Assembly (NCBI GenBank): GCA_902627935.1
Contig: CACOLA010000001.1
Span: 1-64,000, forward strand
DNA: 64,000 nt
Direction: 5' to 3'
Origin: an uncultured Pelagibacteraceae bacterium
GTDB taxonomy: Bacteria > Pseudomonadota > Alphaproteobacteria > Pelagibacterales > Pelagibacteraceae
In this document: one piece after another, positions 34,765-42,985 of the stretch
Position numbering within the stretch: the stretch's first letter is position 1
Layout of the letters: each line of letters opens with the position of its first letter
Program-made: the position numbers and the translations under genes
Notes under the pieces: generated by a model
The model's input: only the letters and a program-made list of their open reading frames with translations
Databases searched by the model: none
Told to the model about the DNA's origin: nothing

Positions 34765-35676
34765 TTAATCCAATGCAACAACTGCTGCAGCGATAGAAGC
34801 TAAACGTGCTGTTGCTTCATCAGAACGGCTAGTAATTACAACAGGAACTTTTCCACCAACCACTACACCTGCTGCACAGGCTCCACAAAAATAGATTAAC
34901 ATTTTAACTAATCCATTACCTGTTTCAACACTAGGAACCAATAATACATCGGCCATTCCAGCAACGTTATTTTTGATACCTTTGATTAATGCAGACTTCT
35001 TAGAAATACTATTGTCCAATGCTAGAGGACCGAAAACATCAGCATTTAAATTTTCTTTTATTGCTAATTTGGTTAATTCCTCGGCATCTTTTGAACTTGG
35101 TATGCTATCAAGAATTTCTTCAGTAGCTGATAAGATTGCAATTTTGGGCTTAGAAATTCCAATCCTATTAGAAAAATTTATAACATTTTTTAAAATATGC
35201 ATTTTTGTTTTGACATTAGGTAAAACGTTTAATGCACCGTCAGTTATAATTAATGGTTTATCCTCTTTTTCTAATGTCATATGCCAAATATGACTTAATC
35301 TTGTCTTCCCTAATAAGTTATATTCTCTTTTAAGAACTTCTTTCATAAGTACATCTGTATGAATATGACCTTTAACTATAATTTTTATTTTCCCTTCACT
35401 AGCAAGTTTTGCTGCTATAGGTGCAGTATTATTTTCAATAGGTTCATGTATGATGTCGTAATTAGAAATATCCCATTCTAAGTCATTAGCACATTTCATA
35501 ATTTCTTTTTCATCACCTATAAAAATAGGTTCAATTAAATTTTTTTTTACTGCATCTTGAATTGAAAGCATTGGTAAAGGTTTTCCTGCATTTACTATTC
35601 CAACTTTAACACCTTTTTTTTTATGTGCCTTATCCAATAAATTTTTTGGGCAAATAATTTCTTTATTAGAGAGCAT
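34765..35676 (-). CDS. Phosphate acyltransferase (Pta/Ptb domain)
   Basis: A 303-residue PTA_PTB domain protein: KVGIVNAGKPLPMLSIQDAVKKN near residue 25, GHIHTDVLMKEVLKREYNLL near residue 105, and NADVFGPLALDNSISKKSALIKGI and SVETGNGLVKMLIYFCGA near residues 212-268. It resembles the acetyl/butyryl phosphotransferase part of fused enoyl-CoA hydratase-Pta proteins, without the hydratase. In sulfonate pathways Pta converts acetyl phosphate to acetyl-CoA after sulfoacetaldehyde acetyltransferase, which fits its position between an HpsN-like and an Ldh2-family gene; no xsc is seen here. Confidence 0.85.
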   Translation of the reverse strand: MLSNKEIICPKNLLDKAHKKKGVKVGIVNAGKPLPMLSIQDAVKKNLIEPIFIGDEKEIMKCANDLEWDISNYDIIHEPIENNTAPIAAKLASEGKIKIIVKGHIHTDVLMKEVLKREYNLLGKTRLSHIWHMTLEKEDKPLIITDGALNVLPNVKTKMHILKNVINFSNRIGISKPKIAILSATEEILDSIPSSKDAEELTKLAIKENLNADVFGPLALDNSISKKSALIKGIKNNVAGMADVLLVPSVETGNGLVKMLIYFCGACAAGVVVGGKVPVVITSRSDEATARLASIAAAVVALD

Positions 35677-35680
35677 AACT

Positions 35681-36685
35681 TTATAATTCTAAAATTTTAA
35701 GGTCTTTTTTAATTAAATTTGATATTTTTATATCTTTTTTTGAATTGATTTTGAATCTTTTATATTTGTTTTGACCAGGATACATTATCTCTCTTACACC
35801 TTTAATTTTTGGCAAATTCTTGATTGTTTTTATATTTTTTCTGATTCTGTTATTAAAATTTTTGACGAATAGATTTGCTTTAAAAGTTATAAATAAATGT
35901 CCTATATTTTGAGGACCTGAAAAATCATCAAATGGATCTTTTACTTTTCCACCATGATTTCCACCTGTTAAAACACCACTTAAAATATCCACCATCCACG
36001 CTAATCCAGAACCTCTGAAACCTGCTATTGGTAACTGAACACCTTGAAGAGCTTTTTTTGCGTCTGTAGTTGGTTTACCAAATTTATCTAGCGCTACTCC
36101 TTCAGGAATTTTTTTTTTATTCCTAGCAGCAAATCTTATTTTTCCTCGGTTAATTATAGAAATTGAGGTATCTAATATAAAAGGAATTTTTGATCCAGAA
36201 GGTGCACCGAAACAAATCGGGTTTGTACCAAACAAACTTTTTATCGACCCATAAGGAGCTACGGCTGGGGGTGCGTTTGTGTAAATCATCGTAATTAGAT
36301 TTTTTTTTACTGCTTGCTCGGCATAATATCCCGAGAGACCATAATGACCACTATTCTTTACCGCTACTAGACCTATCCCAGTTTTTTTCGCATTTTTTAT
36401 GGATTTTTTCATTGCGATATCTGCTGCTACAAACCCTATGCTGTTGTTAGCATCTACATAAGAAATAGACTGAGAAATATCTTTTATCTTAATTTTTGGT
36501 TTAGGATTAATTAATTTTTTGTTTATTCTGTCACAATACATCTTTAGTCTTGATAAACCATGACCATAAGCACCGACTAACTCAGCATTAATTATAGCAT
36601 TGGCACATATCAATGAGTCTGTTTGATTTAGCCCTTTTTTTCTAAAAATTTTAATTAATAAAGTTTTAAGTTTATTTGCTTTCAT
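35681..36685 (-). CDS. Ldh2-family (malate/L-lactate/sulfolactate) dehydrogenase
   Basis: NAD(P)-dependent dehydrogenase of 334 residues with no relation to the classic Rossmann LDH. Landmarks: the HGLSRLKMYCDRI start near residue 42, NSGHYGLSGYYAEQA near residue 111 carrying the catalytic His, and LFGTNPICFGAPSG near residue 147. The family includes malate, lactate, ureidoglycolate and sulfolactate dehydrogenases (ComC/SlcC). The pairing with an HpsN-like gene favours sulfolactate, but this is context only. It is the first gene of a minus-strand trio, with a 4-bp gap to the Pta gene. Confidence 0.8.
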   Translation of the reverse strand: MKANKLKTLLIKIFRKKGLNQTDSLICANAIINAELVGAYGHGLSRLKMYCDRINKKLINPKPKIKIKDISQSISYVDANNSIGFVAADIAMKKSIKNAKKTGIGLVAVKNSGHYGLSGYYAEQAVKKNLITMIYTNAPPAVAPYGSIKSLFGTNPICFGAPSGSKIPFILDTSISIINRGKIRFAARNKKKIPEGVALDKFGKPTTDAKKALQGVQLPIAGFRGSGLAWMVDILSGVLTGGNHGGKVKDPFDDFSGPQNIGHLFITFKANLFVKNFNNRIRKNIKTIKNLPKIKGVREIMYPGQNKYKRFKINSKKDIKISNLIKKDLKILEL

Positions 36686-36772
36686 GTAAACATTACTACT
36701 ATATCATAATTTTAAAATATAATAATAATAAGATGTAATACTATTTTATAATAATTTAGATTGTTAAAATTT

Positions 36773-37654
36773 ATGAAAAATAAAAAAAGTATATTAATAA
36801 CCGGTGGTGCTGGGTTTGTAGGTTATAATTTGATTAAATTATTATTAAGTAATACAAAGTTCAATATAATAAGTTTAGATAATTATTCATCTGGATTTAA
36901 GAGAAATCATATTATTAATAAAAGAGTAAAATATTTAAAAGGAGAAACTAAAAATATTAGAGACTTAATTAAAAAACCAAAAACTATACACTCTGTTTTT
37001 CATTTTGGGGAATTTGCAAGAATATATCAAAGTTTTTTGAATATGACTGAGTGCATAGAGTCAAATACCATTGGTACAAACTCCGTATTTAATTTTTGTT
37101 TAGAAAATAGAATTAAATTAATTTACTCAGCTACATCTGCTTCACTGGGTAATAGAGGAACTGATAAAAACTTATCACCCTATGCATTCACAAAAGCAAA
37201 AAATTTAGAATTATTGGAAAATTTAAAAAAATGGTTTAACTTTAAATATGAAGTAATTTATTTTTATAATGTATATGGGCCAAGACAAATATCTAAGGGT
37301 AAAATGGCAACGGTAATTGGTATTTTTGAGGAGGCTTTTAAAAAAAAAAAACCATTACCCGTTGTATTACCAGGTTCACAAACAAGGAGATTTACGCATA
37401 TTGATGACACAGTTAATACCTGTTTTCAAGCTTGGAAAAAAAACTTATCAAGACATTATTCAATTTCTCATAAAGAGAGTTATTCAATCTTAGAAGTAGC
37501 CAAAATGTTTAATTCCAAAATTAAATTTTTAAAAAAACGTCCAGGAGAGAGATATGCTTCAGCATTAACAAATATGAATTTATCAAATAAAGTTTACAAA
37601 TACTTTGGTAAAAAAAGACTTACAGATTACATAAACAATATTGTCAAAAATTAA
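36773..37654 (+). CDS. NAD-dependent epimerase/dehydratase family protein
   Basis: An extended short-chain dehydrogenase of about 293 residues that modifies sugar nucleotides. The GGAGFVGYNLIKL Rossmann loop is at the N-terminus. The usual YxxxK becomes YAFTKAKN near residue 140, with the active-site Ser in SATSASLG near residue 122. VYGPRQ near residue 169 and RRFTHIDDTV near residue 208 complete the family pattern. The substrate is unknown. It is on the plus strand between two minus-strand catabolic units, so it is not part of either. The start at 36773 replaces a TTG 12 bp upstream. Confidence 0.82.
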   Translation: MKNKKSILITGGAGFVGYNLIKLLLSNTKFNIISLDNYSSGFKRNHIINKRVKYLKGETKNIRDLIKKPKTIHSVFHFGEFARIYQSFLNMTECIESNTIGTNSVFNFCLENRIKLIYSATSASLGNRGTDKNLSPYAFTKAKNLELLENLKKWFNFKYEVIYFYNVYGPRQISKGKMATVIGIFEEAFKKKKPLPVVLPGSQTRRFTHIDDTVNTCFQAWKKNLSRHYSISHKESYSILEVAKMFNSKIKFLKKRPGERYASALTNMNLSNKVYKYFGKKRLTDYINNIVKN

Positions 37655-37664
37655 AATTCAATTT

Positions 37665-39590
37665 TTAACCTTTTCCACGCCAAGGAATTGTTTTGTCAAT
37701 TATTTTTCTGAGTGTTATATCAAATAATAAACCTAGCATTCCCATAATAAATATAGTTATCCAAATAACTTCATATTGGAAATATTTTTTTGCAACATTT
37801 TCAACAAATCCAATGCCTGTAGTACCGGCTAAAAATTCAGCAGCAACTAATGTGCCCCAACACATTCCTACAGCTACTCTAATTCCTGTAAGAATTTCTG
37901 GTAACGAATTTGGAAAAATTACGTGCCTTAAAATCTGTCTTTTTGATGCTCCTAAAGAGTGTGCTGCATGAATTTTTGAAAGTTGAGTTCCTGAAGCTCC
38001 TGCTCGAGCGGAAATAATCATTATCGACAAAGAAACCATAAATAACAAAAATACTTTTCCTGTATTATCGATTCCCAAAACTGAAATAATTAAAGGCGCC
38101 CATGCGAGAGGAGGGACCGGTCTATAAAGCTCAATTAAAGGATCAAAAAAACCTTTTGCAAATCTATTTAATCCCATAAATAAGCCAAGCGGTACACCAA
38201 TTAATATTCCAAAAATTAAACCAAGAAAAACTCTCAAAAAGGAATCCCAAATATGTCCGTAAGGAACAGGAACTTTAAATAAATTAAAATCACCTGTCAC
38301 AATTTTTAAAACTCCCCCCTTAAAATTTTGTTTTACTATTCCATCTTTAGTATGAACAGGATATTCACCTGGCAAAATATCTGCAATCCAGTCTGGCAAA
38401 ATAAAACCAATCATTTTACTCACATCGACCATTTGTATCCATAAAAGAGGAATATCTTTATAACCAACACTAGGTTTTGACATTAATACGAATTTATTGA
38501 AAGTATCAGATGGTTTAGGGAGCCATCTACCTGAGCCTTGCTCCGAACAACTTGGACCACTTGCAACTATCGTTCCAGCGGGAAATAAAAACATATCAAT
38601 AAACCTAAGTCCACCCTGTGCATCTTTCTGTGCATTATCAAATTTGATAATTGCTGCTTGCATCTTATCTAATGCATTTGGAGGATAAATACTCGCAAAT
38701 TCAATTCTTCTTGCAATCTTAACAATATTCTTTGCGTATGTTGATGCAATTTCTTCATTATCACTCAAATCCTTTCTGTACGATTTTATTTCCTCTTTAA
38801 GTTCTTTAATCTTACTTTTGAACAAAGGATTATGATTTCTTAACTTAAAAAATTCATCACTTATTAAATTAAGCTTTTGAGCTGCAGCATGAAACTTTAA
38901 ACCTCTATAGGTTGCAGGCACTAAAGGTACTTCTAGTGTATTTTCAATAGAGCCTGAGCCTGCATCGACTTTAGTAATACCCCAACCACCTTCCTCTTTT
39001 ACCGCTTTTAGTCTTTCATTTAACTCCCTCTCAGTTTCAAATGGATAATCTGGCTTTTGAAAATTCTCAGTTAAAAGATTTATTTTTCCAGTGATATCAT
39101 CTATTTTTTTTTTAGTTTCATCTTCTATTAAATTCTCATTTGTAAGTAATGGGATAAGTTGGTTAGCTTTAATTATATAACTGATTAATATTGTTTTTTG
39201 TTGACCATTAAGCTCTTTAGAATTTTGAATTTCATTTTTGATTATTTTTAAATTTTTATTTTCTTTTTTAATTTGTGAAGTACTTTTGAATTCTCTTTCC
39301 TCAATTGGAAATTGATATTTTAATCCAAGTAGAGAATCATTAACTTTTGCAACCTGGCATAGTTCATTAGCAGATTTTGGATAAAATCCTTTTGCAATAT
39401 CCCAAGAATAATAGAGCCAAACCAAAAGTAAAAAACTACTTCCAACAATTACCCAGTGAGTACCGCCCAATGCTCTTTCAGGATTTCCAAATACTGCATC
39501 TACTTTTTCAGTTCTAATTAATCTCCTTCCATAAAGAATACAGCCAATTACAGCAAAAAATATTAGAAAAGTTAATATTTGAGTTAACAT
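37665..39590 (-). CDS. tauC: Taurine/sulfonate-type ABC permease with large extra domain
   Basis: Inner-membrane permease of 641 residues against about 250-280 for the TauC/SsuC family. The C-terminal 190 residues are the BPD_transp_1 module with PLGLFMGLNRFAKGFFDPLIELYRPVPPLAWAPL and the EAA loop GASKRQILRHVIFPNSLPEILTG. The first 65 residues hold two membrane helices around a short loop. Between them lies about 370 residues of largely charged, helical sequence (probable coiled coil, residues 100-320) that is presumably periplasmic. Together with tauB and tauA it forms an importer for a sulfonate or amino-sulfonate. Confidence 0.85.
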   Translation of the reverse strand: MLTQILTFLIFFAVIGCILYGRRLIRTEKVDAVFGNPERALGGTHWVIVGSSFLLLVWLYYSWDIAKGFYPKSANELCQVAKVNDSLLGLKYQFPIEEREFKSTSQIKKENKNLKIIKNEIQNSKELNGQQKTILISYIIKANQLIPLLTNENLIEDETKKKIDDITGKINLLTENFQKPDYPFETERELNERLKAVKEEGGWGITKVDAGSGSIENTLEVPLVPATYRGLKFHAAAQKLNLISDEFFKLRNHNPLFKSKIKELKEEIKSYRKDLSDNEEIASTYAKNIVKIARRIEFASIYPPNALDKMQAAIIKFDNAQKDAQGGLRFIDMFLFPAGTIVASGPSCSEQGSGRWLPKPSDTFNKFVLMSKPSVGYKDIPLLWIQMVDVSKMIGFILPDWIADILPGEYPVHTKDGIVKQNFKGGVLKIVTGDFNLFKVPVPYGHIWDSFLRVFLGLIFGILIGVPLGLFMGLNRFAKGFFDPLIELYRPVPPLAWAPLIISVLGIDNTGKVFLLFMVSLSIMIISARAGASGTQLSKIHAAHSLGASKRQILRHVIFPNSLPEILTGIRVAVGMCWGTLVAAEFLAGTTGIGFVENVAKKYFQYEVIWITIFIMGMLGLLFDITLRKIIDKTIPWRGKG

Positions 39591-40388
39591 TTAATTATCT
39601 TTACCCATTATTTCCTCTTCCATGTTCCAAATCATTTCAAGGATTTCCTCTCGTTTTTGAGAAAACTCCTTGTTTTTTTTTATTTCCCTTAAATCTTCCT
39701 TTAATCCCATTGAAGCGAACGGTAGATTATACTCTTTATGTATTCTTCCTGGTCTTGGAGCCATCACATATAGTCTTTCCCCAAGAAGTAAGGCCTCCTC
39801 GACTGAATGAGTAATAAGTATAATTGTTTTTCCAGTTTCTTTCCAAATTTTTAAAACTAGTGACTGCATTTTTTCTCTAGTAAGAGCATCGAGAGCTCCC
39901 AGTGGTTCATCCATTAAAATCAAATCTGGATTATTGATTAGACATCTTGCAAGAGCAACTCTTTGCTGCATTCCTCCAGATAATTGATAAGTTGGAGTAT
40001 TACCGAAACCTTTTAATCCAACAATATCTAACCATTCATCAACTTTTTTCTGAGTTTCAATTGGATCCTCTTTTTTCATTCTTAATCCAAAATCCACATT
40101 TTCAGCTACTGTTAGCCATTCAAATAAAGCACCTTGTTGAAAAACCATTCCTCTTTCAACACCTGGGCCATCTATCTCTTTATTGTTTAGAGTGATATTT
40201 CCTGAAGTTGGTTTGATAAATCCAGCAGTTATATTTAATAAAGTAGTTTTTCCACAACCTGAAGGACCTAACACAGTAAGAAGTTCTCCTTTTTTTAGAG
40301 TGAAATTTAAATCTTTTAGCGCATGAACAGTTTCTCCCTTAGGAGTCTTAAAAATCATATTAAGATTTTGGGAGATTAAATCACTCAT
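39591..40388 (-). CDS. tauB: Taurine-type ABC transporter ATPase
   Basis: ATP-binding component of 265 residues. Walker A GPSGCGKTTLLN near residue 39, Q-loop FQQGALFEWLTVAENV near residue 83, signature LSGGMQQRVALARCL near residue 141, and Walker B LILMDEPLGALD near residue 162 are all present. The sequence belongs to the nitrate/sulfonate/taurine (TauB/SsuB/NrtD) subfamily. It starts 88 bp after the tauA stop, on the same strand, with an intervening stem-loop, and its stop directly abuts the permease gene. Confidence 0.93.
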   Translation of the reverse strand: MSDLISQNLNMIFKTPKGETVHALKDLNFTLKKGELLTVLGPSGCGKTTLLNITAGFIKPTSGNITLNNKEIDGPGVERGMVFQQGALFEWLTVAENVDFGLRMKKEDPIETQKKVDEWLDIVGLKGFGNTPTYQLSGGMQQRVALARCLINNPDLILMDEPLGALDALTREKMQSLVLKIWKETGKTIILITHSVEEALLLGERLYVMAPRPGRIHKEYNLPFASMGLKEDLREIKKNKEFSQKREEILEMIWNMEEEIMGKDN

Positions 40389-40422
40389 ATAGAGACTTTA
40401 TATTTGAATTTTTAATAAAAAA

Positions 40423-40454
40423 ATAGGCACCAATTTATTACAATTGGTGCCTAT
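40423..40454 (-). terminator. Attenuating hairpin between tauA and tauB
   Basis: Perfect 13-bp stem (40423-40435 with 40442-40454), 6-nt loop, followed on the minus strand by TTTTTTTA. It sits 22 bp after the tauA stop and 34 bp before the tauB start. It has the form of a partial terminator or RNA-stabilising hairpin giving more binding protein than ATPase and permease. Confidence 0.75.
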
Positions 40455-40476
40455 CAAAATTTAAATTACCCTTAGA

Positions 40477-41418
40477 TTATAAAGGTAAGAAACTAGTATC
40501 TACGTTTCCACTTGGTGTTCCCATTCCTTTTAAGAATGCATCAAGATTTCCACTTTCCATAGATTGTTTAGTTTCCTCAGGTGTTAGAAATTTAAAGCCA
40601 CTTAAAGTTTCTTTCATATCAGCAACTTTCATTTCAGAAGCTTTTGACATTGAGTTCATATCGCTTTTTCCAGCTCTATATCTCGCATTAGCTTCATGAG
40701 TAACTTCAATAAAAGTTCTTAGCATACCTGGATTTTCCTTCATAAACTTAGTAGTTACTGAAGTGATATCAATACCTAAGATACCTGCGTCTCTAGCCTC
40801 TTGAACTGTAAGTAATCTAGATCCAACTGCAGTTGCAGCTTTAATTGAATTACCACCAAATAAACATGCCATTACAACATCACCGCTTACCAAAGCAGCA
40901 GCACCTTCTTCAGGATCCATTTGAATGATGTCCATTTTTTTTCTGTCCGCACCAACAACTTTCATACTTTCGTCAAAAACATACTCAGCCATTGTACCTA
41001 GCGGAACAGCAACTTTTTTACCTTCAAGTTCAGTAGCATTTGCTTTTGTTATACCAGAAGCATTAGATGTTACACATGTTGTACCACCCATTCCGTATTC
41101 CATAGCTATGTCTACAAGTTTGATAGGAGCTTTTGATTTAACAGCATTAATGAACGGAACTAAACCTTGAGAGTAAGAGATATCAATATCTCCTGCTAAC
41201 ATAGCATCAGTCATAGCACCACCATTAGTAAAGTTTGTCCACTTTACAGGAACTCCAAGAGCTTTAGCGAAGTTTTTCTTCATCATGTCCTCTAGATTTG
41301 GACTTGGCCACTCTAGAAAGTATGCCACTCTTACCTCATTAGCAGCTGAATTAGCTACAGAAATTGAGAGATTAAGAGCTACAAAACATCCAAGAATAAA
41401 ACTAATTATTTTTTTCAT
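40477..41418 (-). CDS. tauA: Periplasmic substrate-binding protein, taurine type
   Basis: Substrate-binding protein of 313 residues with a signal peptide (residues 1-26, ending SVANSAA). The mature protein has the type 2 periplasmic-binding fold; NEVRVAYFLEWPSPNLEDMM at the N-terminus, MEYGMGGTTCVTSNASGI near residue 106 and VAVPLGTMAEYVF near residue 138 follow the TauA/SsuA pattern. The short C-terminal motif NVDTSFLPL ends the protein. The ligand could be taurine or another sulfonate; the aminotransferase and alanine dehydrogenase just upstream favour an amino compound. Confidence 0.88.
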   Translation of the reverse strand: MKKIISFILGCFVALNLSISVANSAANEVRVAYFLEWPSPNLEDMMKKNFAKALGVPVKWTNFTNGGAMTDAMLAGDIDISYSQGLVPFINAVKSKAPIKLVDIAMEYGMGGTTCVTSNASGITKANATELEGKKVAVPLGTMAEYVFDESMKVVGADRKKMDIIQMDPEEGAAALVSGDVVMACLFGGNSIKAATAVGSRLLTVQEARDAGILGIDITSVTTKFMKENPGMLRTFIEVTHEANARYRAGKSDMNSMSKASEMKVADMKETLSGFKFLTPEETKQSMESGNLDAFLKGMGTPSGNVDTSFLPL

Positions 41419-41503
41419 TTTTCCCCTTTGTTATTTATTTATATGTTCTAAGTTTAAAATTAAAATGACTTGGATGTAAAACAAAAAGTGTTATTTTTAA
41501 ATA

Positions 41504-41516
41504 CAACTTTAAGTTG
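41504..41516. promoter_or_regulatory. Dyad in the tauA/aminotransferase divergent spacer
   Basis: CAACTT-T-AAGTTG is a perfect dyad with a one-base centre in the 179-bp spacer between the divergent tauA and aminotransferase genes, about 82 bp from the latter's ATG. It is a plausible operator for co-regulating uptake and catabolism, but such dyads also arise by chance in AT-rich DNA. Confidence 0.35.
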
Positions 41517-41597
41517 CGTCAATTATTTTGGTGGTTTATTTCGCCTATTTAGTCTAAAGAAAACTTTAATAACTATATTAAAAAATTTAATAATTCT

Positions 41598-42944
41598 ATG
41601 AGTTCAGAAAATCGTACGTCAGTACCAAATTCATTAAATGAGCATTGGATGCCATTTACATCTAATAAGGATTTTAAGCAAAACCCAAGACTTATTACCG
41701 AAGCCAAGGGAGTTTATTTAAAAACTCACCACGGAAAAACACAAATAGATGCAAGCTCAGGATTATTTTGTAATCCACTAGGTCATGGAAGAAAAGAAAT
41801 TACAGAAGCTGTGACCAAACAATTAGAAACTTTAGATTATGCGCAACCATTCCAACAAGGTTTTGGTGGTTCATTCGAATTAGCTACTAGAATTTCAAAA
41901 CATACACCAGGAAATTTAAATAAAATGTTTTACACAATATGCGGATCAACTGCTGTTGAAACAGCAATTAAAATTGCTGTTGCATATCATAGAGCTAAGG
42001 GAAATGCTCATAGATTTAGATTTGTTGGAAGAGAACGTGGTTATCATGGAATGAATATAGGATGTGTTTCTGTTGGAGGAATGATTAATAACGTCAAAAC
42101 TTTTGCAAGTATTTTAATGCCAGGAGTTCAACACATGAGACATACTCATTTGCCAGAACATAAATTTATAAGTGGACAGCCTGAGACTGGTGGAGATTTA
42201 GCAATGGATCTTGAGAGAATAGCAAGTAATTTTGGTCCAGAGAATATAGCAGCTTGTATTGTTGAACCAATAGCTGGGTCTACAGGAACACTTGTTCCAC
42301 CTAAAGGATATTTACAAAAATTAAGAGAAATTTGTGATAAACATGGAATACTTTTAATTTTTGATGAAGTAATTACAGGATGGGGTAGAACAGGGTCCTC
42401 ATTTGCTGGACACGAGTTTGGTGTTACTCCAGATATAATGACAATGGCTAAGGCAACAACAAATGGTGTAGTGCCAATGGGAGTAGTTGCATGTAAAGAT
42501 GAAATTTACGATGCTGTTATGGATGCCTCTCCAATGGGATCTGTTGAATTATTTCATGGCTACACTTATTCTGGAATTCCTGTTGCAGTTGCAGCAGCGC
42601 TAGCTGTTCAAGATATTTTTGAAAAAGATGATATTTTTAATAGAGCAAAAAATCTAGCTCCATATTTCCAAAAAGGTCTATTTTCACTTCAAGATTTAGA
42701 GTCAGTAGATAATATTAGAGGATATGGAATGATGGGTGGAATTGATATGAAAATGAAGGTAAAACCTGGAAAAGCTGGTTATGAATGCTTTAAAGCTTGT
42801 TATGAAGCAGGTGTAAATTTCAAAGCGACAGGTGATTGCTTAATTATAGCACCACAATTTATTTGTGAGGAAAAACATATTGATGAGATTATTGATAAAT
42901 TAAGAACAGGTATATTAAATTATCAAAAAAATCAAAAGAACTAG
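41598..42944 (+). CDS. Class III aminotransferase (omega-amino-acid:pyruvate type)
   Basis: PLP enzyme of 448 residues. It matches beta-alanine (omega-amino acid):pyruvate aminotransferases from the start HWMPFTSNKDF near residue 16 through GLFCNPLGHGRKEI, GRERGYHGMNIGCVSVGG near residue 147, the PLP aspartate and lysine regions LLIFDEVITGWGRTG near residue 252 and MAKATTNGVVPMG near residue 288, to the end. It transfers the amino group to pyruvate, forming alanine; substrates may be beta-alanine, taurine or hypotaurine. The adjacent alanine dehydrogenase recycles the pyruvate, and the adjacent transporter imports a likely substrate. Confidence 0.88.
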   Translation: MSSENRTSVPNSLNEHWMPFTSNKDFKQNPRLITEAKGVYLKTHHGKTQIDASSGLFCNPLGHGRKEITEAVTKQLETLDYAQPFQQGFGGSFELATRISKHTPGNLNKMFYTICGSTAVETAIKIAVAYHRAKGNAHRFRFVGRERGYHGMNIGCVSVGGMINNVKTFASILMPGVQHMRHTHLPEHKFISGQPETGGDLAMDLERIASNFGPENIAACIVEPIAGSTGTLVPPKGYLQKLREICDKHGILLIFDEVITGWGRTGSSFAGHEFGVTPDIMTMAKATTNGVVPMGVVACKDEIYDAVMDASPMGSVELFHGYTYSGIPVAVAAALAVQDIFEKDDIFNRAKNLAPYFQKGLFSLQDLESVDNIRGYGMMGGIDMKMKVKPGKAGYECFKACYEAGVNFKATGDCLIIAPQFICEEKHIDEIIDKLRTGILNYQKNQKN

Positions 42945-42985
42945 TTAATTATATATTCTAATATTTATAGTTTACTGAGGAAAAA

